Source of the DNA: Pocillopora verrucosa | Lineage: Eukaryota; Cnidaria; Anthozoa; Scleractinia; Pocilloporidae | Reading direction: 5' to 3' | Assembly: GCF_036669915.1 (NCBI RefSeq) | Contig: NC_089320.1 | Span: 10,704,233-10,768,232 of the forward strand | Length of the DNA stretch: 64,000 nucleotides | Shown here: positions 62,201-64,000 of the stretch, piece after piece | Layout: each line of letters opens with the position of its first letter | Position numbering within the stretch: the stretch's first letter is position 1 | Position numbers and translations under genes: made by a program | The notes under the pieces: model-generated | Databases searched by the model: none | Told to the model about the DNA's origin: nothing | Seen by the model: only the letters and a program-made list of their open reading frames with translations

Positions 62201-63923
62201 TTCAATGGGTGATCTGACTTCTCTTGAGGAGCTGGTAGGTTTAGTCACCATTACTTCTGTACAAGTTTGAGATGGCATCACCTCGATTTCCTGATTCATT
62301 TGCAAATTTGCAATGTTCGCTGAAAAATCATTGAGGTAGCTTTCAAATATTTCAAATCTCTTTCTCATAGATGAGTGAGTTGATGAAAGGAAAACTTATT
62401 CCTGTTGCCGTAATAAAATTACTGTGGGAGAAATTCACCATGAAGGTAAAAATGCAAAAGTTTGCATAAAACCTTTATTCAGTGTCTTGTGTTAGGGTGG
62501 TATGCGTTGTTTTCACACGTTGTATTTGTTAAACTAGTCAGAACCCTTCAATTACCATTTTTTGATCGCGAGGTACGAAGGTTCTTTCAGCTTAAAGACA
62601 TTTGTTGTCTTAGATCGCAGCTAAGACTCAAAGTAACAGTGCCCCATGCTGATCTGAAATTGTTCTGACAAATATTTTTATTTTGAAGTTTCGTGGAAGG
62701 CTAAAACTAGGACTTCAGAGGGGTTACAGAGGGTTATCCCGATAGCATAATCATTAAAAATTAGATTTGAATTACATCCGTGTAAAGATTATGATGTATA
62801 TCGTTTTCCTTATGCAGAGGGGCTTTTGCTTCTGTACAATAAGCAATCTGGTGATCTCATTTTCAGGATCCACAGACCACTCAAGAGGAAAGTAGAATGG
62901 CGTTAGTTCTTTTGGGAATGTTGGCAGGGTAAGATCTTATTGGTTCTGCGTCATACACTCGATTGCGAAAACGTCGACACCTAGAGGCGTTTGCAATAAG
63001 CTATGAGACCCTACGGCATTATGGGCAAGCTGCACATGGCCTCCATTTGTTGCTTTTTGTGAATGAAGGAAGCTATCCAAGTTTTCCAAAATATTTTCCA
63101 TGAATAACGAGAAAAAATGAATCACTAGTTATGTTTCCTTGCAAGCATTTTCCATGAAGCCGTTGGGTCTCATCGTTCATGAATCATTCTTTTAGGGGTC
63201 AAGGTTTTCGCAATCGAACGTATGCAAAAACAATTGTTATTTTTATGATAAGTACTCTTGACAATAACAGAAGTGAAGAAGAATTTGCGATTGGTATAAA
63301 ATTTCTGATCAGTAGTTTTCTTCTGCTGTCTTTATGTTCACTTTCATGTTCTTAAATATCCTTGGTTGTGTTCTAGAGCTGAGATGGACATAGTTCGTAC
63401 TAACATTGACGTGCTGGTCTCAACGGGCCTGGGACCAAGAGCTGAAGAGGACTTTCTCTTGGCACGTGACACCTGCGTGGCTTTATTAAAACTTGGCCAA
63501 ACCCATAAGGTATGCGAGTTACTCTTACCAACTGAGTTGGATGCTGATAATGTTTGGAGCAGATGCTAATTTTAGTTTCACACTACTTTCTCAACTGCGA
63601 AACATCGCTTTTTCATGATTCCCTATTTTGTATTTTTCTTGTCGTCCTCTGGGGTTTTGTCTCTTTTTTTCTTTTGGGGGGTGGGGAGGGGGACATCTGG
63701 TGGATCTTCATCTCGATCTTTTGATATTTGCAAAATAATTTAATGGTAAGAAAAGGGTTTCTATGTACTTTTATTGATGTTTTACTTATAATTCGTATAC
63801 GTGGTTAAATTTTGTTTCTTTGTCTGTTTTTCATGTAGAAACCCGGCTGCAGTGCAACAGAACCATTCCGACTTCCTCCCAAGCACACGATATTTGAACG
63901 GCTCACAGAAATACTAGTATCAG
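50235..63923 (+). CDS. NCAPD2: Condensin complex subunit 1 (NCAPD2), 5' portion
   Basis: HEAT-repeat non-SMC subunit of condensin I, for mitotic chromosome compaction. 23 phase-consistent exons: 50235-50349, 50431-50506, 50702-50760, 51567-51658, 52381-52467, 52816-52970, 53096-53217, 53465-53588, 54793-54940, 55238-55360, 55988-56062, 56839-56973, 57552-57645, 58977-59118, 59218-59364, 59868-59947, 60553-60722, 61358-61611, 62150-62234, 62371-62445, 62867-62928, 63377-63509, 63839-63923. They encode 879 codons plus one base; the last donor (CAG|GTTTGT) leads off the window. Matches to vertebrate NCAPD2 run from YVVDEVLSVRVLP at the N-terminus through WDPPIIEEEF, LVTGCCYKFLENP, LLQHFEHL, REIGR, VRKNAIQLLKTFL, FGVRRM-like IIGVRRMLVLIWS and ALVLLGMLAG to FRLPPKHTIFERLTE. 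Vertebrate NCAPD2 is about 1400 residues, so roughly a third is missing. Confidence 0.92.
51097..51221. repeat. Imperfect 125-bp hairpin in NCAPD2 intron 3
   Basis: GCTTTGATGCTCCACCA (51097-51113) pairs with TGGTGGAGCATCAAAGC (51205-51221). Further in, AGAAACTCTGTGATGAGCC (51124-51142) pairs with GGCTCAGCACAGAGTTCT (51176-51193) apart from small bulges. It could be a MITE or a pre-miRNA-like hairpin on the NCAPD2 transcript. Confidence 0.65.
51735..51924 (-). mobile_element. CCCTTTAACTCC-type MITE, inverted degraded copy
   Basis: The left end is TTAACCCTTTAGACACTAGC. The interior GGTGATCATTTCC is the complement of the GGAAATGATCACC block seen in the 28.5 and 59.5 kb copies. The right end is CAGTCACTCTTAGGGGTCAG followed by ATGGTTAA. 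It lies in NCAPD2 intron 4. Confidence 0.6.
52066..52268 (+). mobile_element. CCCTTTAACTCC-type MITE, best terminal repeats
   Basis: The left end ACCCTTTAACTCCCAAAAGT is matched by the inverted right end CTGGGAGTGAAAGGGTTAA. About 170 bp of non-coding sequence lies between. It also lies in NCAPD2 intron 4, next to an inverted sister copy. Confidence 0.75.
53678..53905. mobile_element. Foldback element with tRNA-half at its centre
   Basis: A 228-bp near-perfect palindrome in NCAPD2 intron 8. From the outside inward its arms carry TGAGATTTAGAGATCC, CTAAGAACACTACTGAAA, CAGGCCCGTACGGGATTTGA and CCCATGACCTCTGCG. The turn is CTGCG-ATACCGG-CGCAG, a 5-bp stem and 7-base loop like a tRNA anticodon arm. 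The right arm continues AGGTC, then ATGGGTTCAAATCCCGT, a tRNA T-arm with an RNA polymerase III B-box. It is not a functional tRNA gene, because the D-arm and 5' acceptor are missing. Confidence 0.85.
54469..54626. mobile_element. Related foldback element lacking the tRNA core
   Basis: The palindrome arms start GAATATGAAAG and end CTTTCATATTC. They share GATCTTTGCAGTAATGAACA and CTACTTAAGCAGTAG with the outer arm of the element at 53678-53905. The centre is AGGCCTGTATGTACAGGCCT, so the tRNA-like core is absent. It lies in the same NCAPD2 intron, about 0.6 kb downstream. Confidence 0.8.
58606..58812 (-). mobile_element. Palindromic repeat family, inverted copy in NCAPD2 intron 13
   Basis: The family's 3' block lies at the left in complement (AAAGTTTCTTAAGAAACTGG, GCTGCATTGGTGGGAGAAGT). 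The palindromic body follows: AACGGAGTTGATGACATAAA... CTAACACTCGAAACATCAGC ...TATCAACTCAGTTGATAATA. It is diverged, and no clear target duplication was found. Confidence 0.75.
59540..59752 (+). mobile_element. CCCTTTAACTCC-type MITE, copy in NCAPD2 intron 15
   Basis: It begins TTAACCTTTTGACTCCTAAG and contains GGAAATGATCACCAACTATA and GACAAATTCTCCTTGGG. It ends near GTTAGGTGTTAAAGTGGTAA. The block order matches the copy at 28.5 kb in gene A's intron. Confidence 0.7.
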
Positions 63924-64000
63924 GTTTGTACGAAGGTAGATGACGGCTGATGGGGATACAGACATTTCCTTTGTAACTTCATTTAAAAAATAGAGGGGAA

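Overview
This window is animal nuclear DNA. It is AT-rich, and its genes are interrupted by GT-AG introns. The protein families are metazoan: NCAPD2 condensin subunit, SLC7-type cationic amino acid transporters, Syt14/16-like double-C2 proteins and a PRRT3/4-like membrane protein. The style of the proteins and the dispersed repeats suggest an anthozoan cnidarian, probably a stony coral; this is inference, because no species marker is visible. There are no prokaryotic features, CRISPR arrays or rRNA genes. The only tRNA-like sequence is a degenerate half-tRNA inside a palindromic repeat.

Layout. 0.8-2.1 kb (+): a PRRT3/4-like seven-helix membrane protein with its whole coding region in one exon. 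5.1-6.4 kb and 14.4-15.7 kb (+): two paralogous Syt14/16-like tandem-C2 proteins that lack obvious calcium ligands. 21.7-24.5 kb (+): a cationic amino acid transporter (CAT). 25.2-30.3 kb and 31.6-34.3 kb (-): two neighbouring three-exon genes of a family I do not recognise. They share intron phases (0, then 2) and a C-terminal motif, and the first contains about eight ~30-residue tandem repeats. 36.9-39.7 kb (-): a second CAT. 41.4-44.4 kb (-): a third CAT, split into several exons. 47.6-48.4 kb (-): an intact extra first exon encoding the N-terminal half of a CAT, with the same splice phase and no downstream exons of its own. 50.2-63.9 kb (+): the first 23 coding exons of condensin subunit NCAPD2, running off the right edge.

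Exon structures were reconstructed by hand from splice sites, reading phase and, where possible, homology. All reconstructed models keep frame across every junction.

Intergenic and intronic DNA is rich in small non-autonomous elements. One is a palindromic family with a fixed 3' end and 15-17 bp target duplications; one copy is 5'-truncated, which suggests mobilisation by a retrotransposition mechanism. Another is a foldback family whose turn lies in a tRNA anticodon-like loop. There is also an internally deleted TA-flanked Tc1/mariner-like element that still carries the transposase N-terminus, a MITE family with CCCTTTAACTCCCA-type ends, and several unassigned hairpins.

Functionally, three CAT genes plus the extra first exon form an amino acid transporter cluster that surrounds the two unknown genes. 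The two C2 proteins are a dispersed duplicate pair. NCAPD2 is an unrelated housekeeping gene, divergent from the CAT exon at 48 kb across a 1.9 kb gap.
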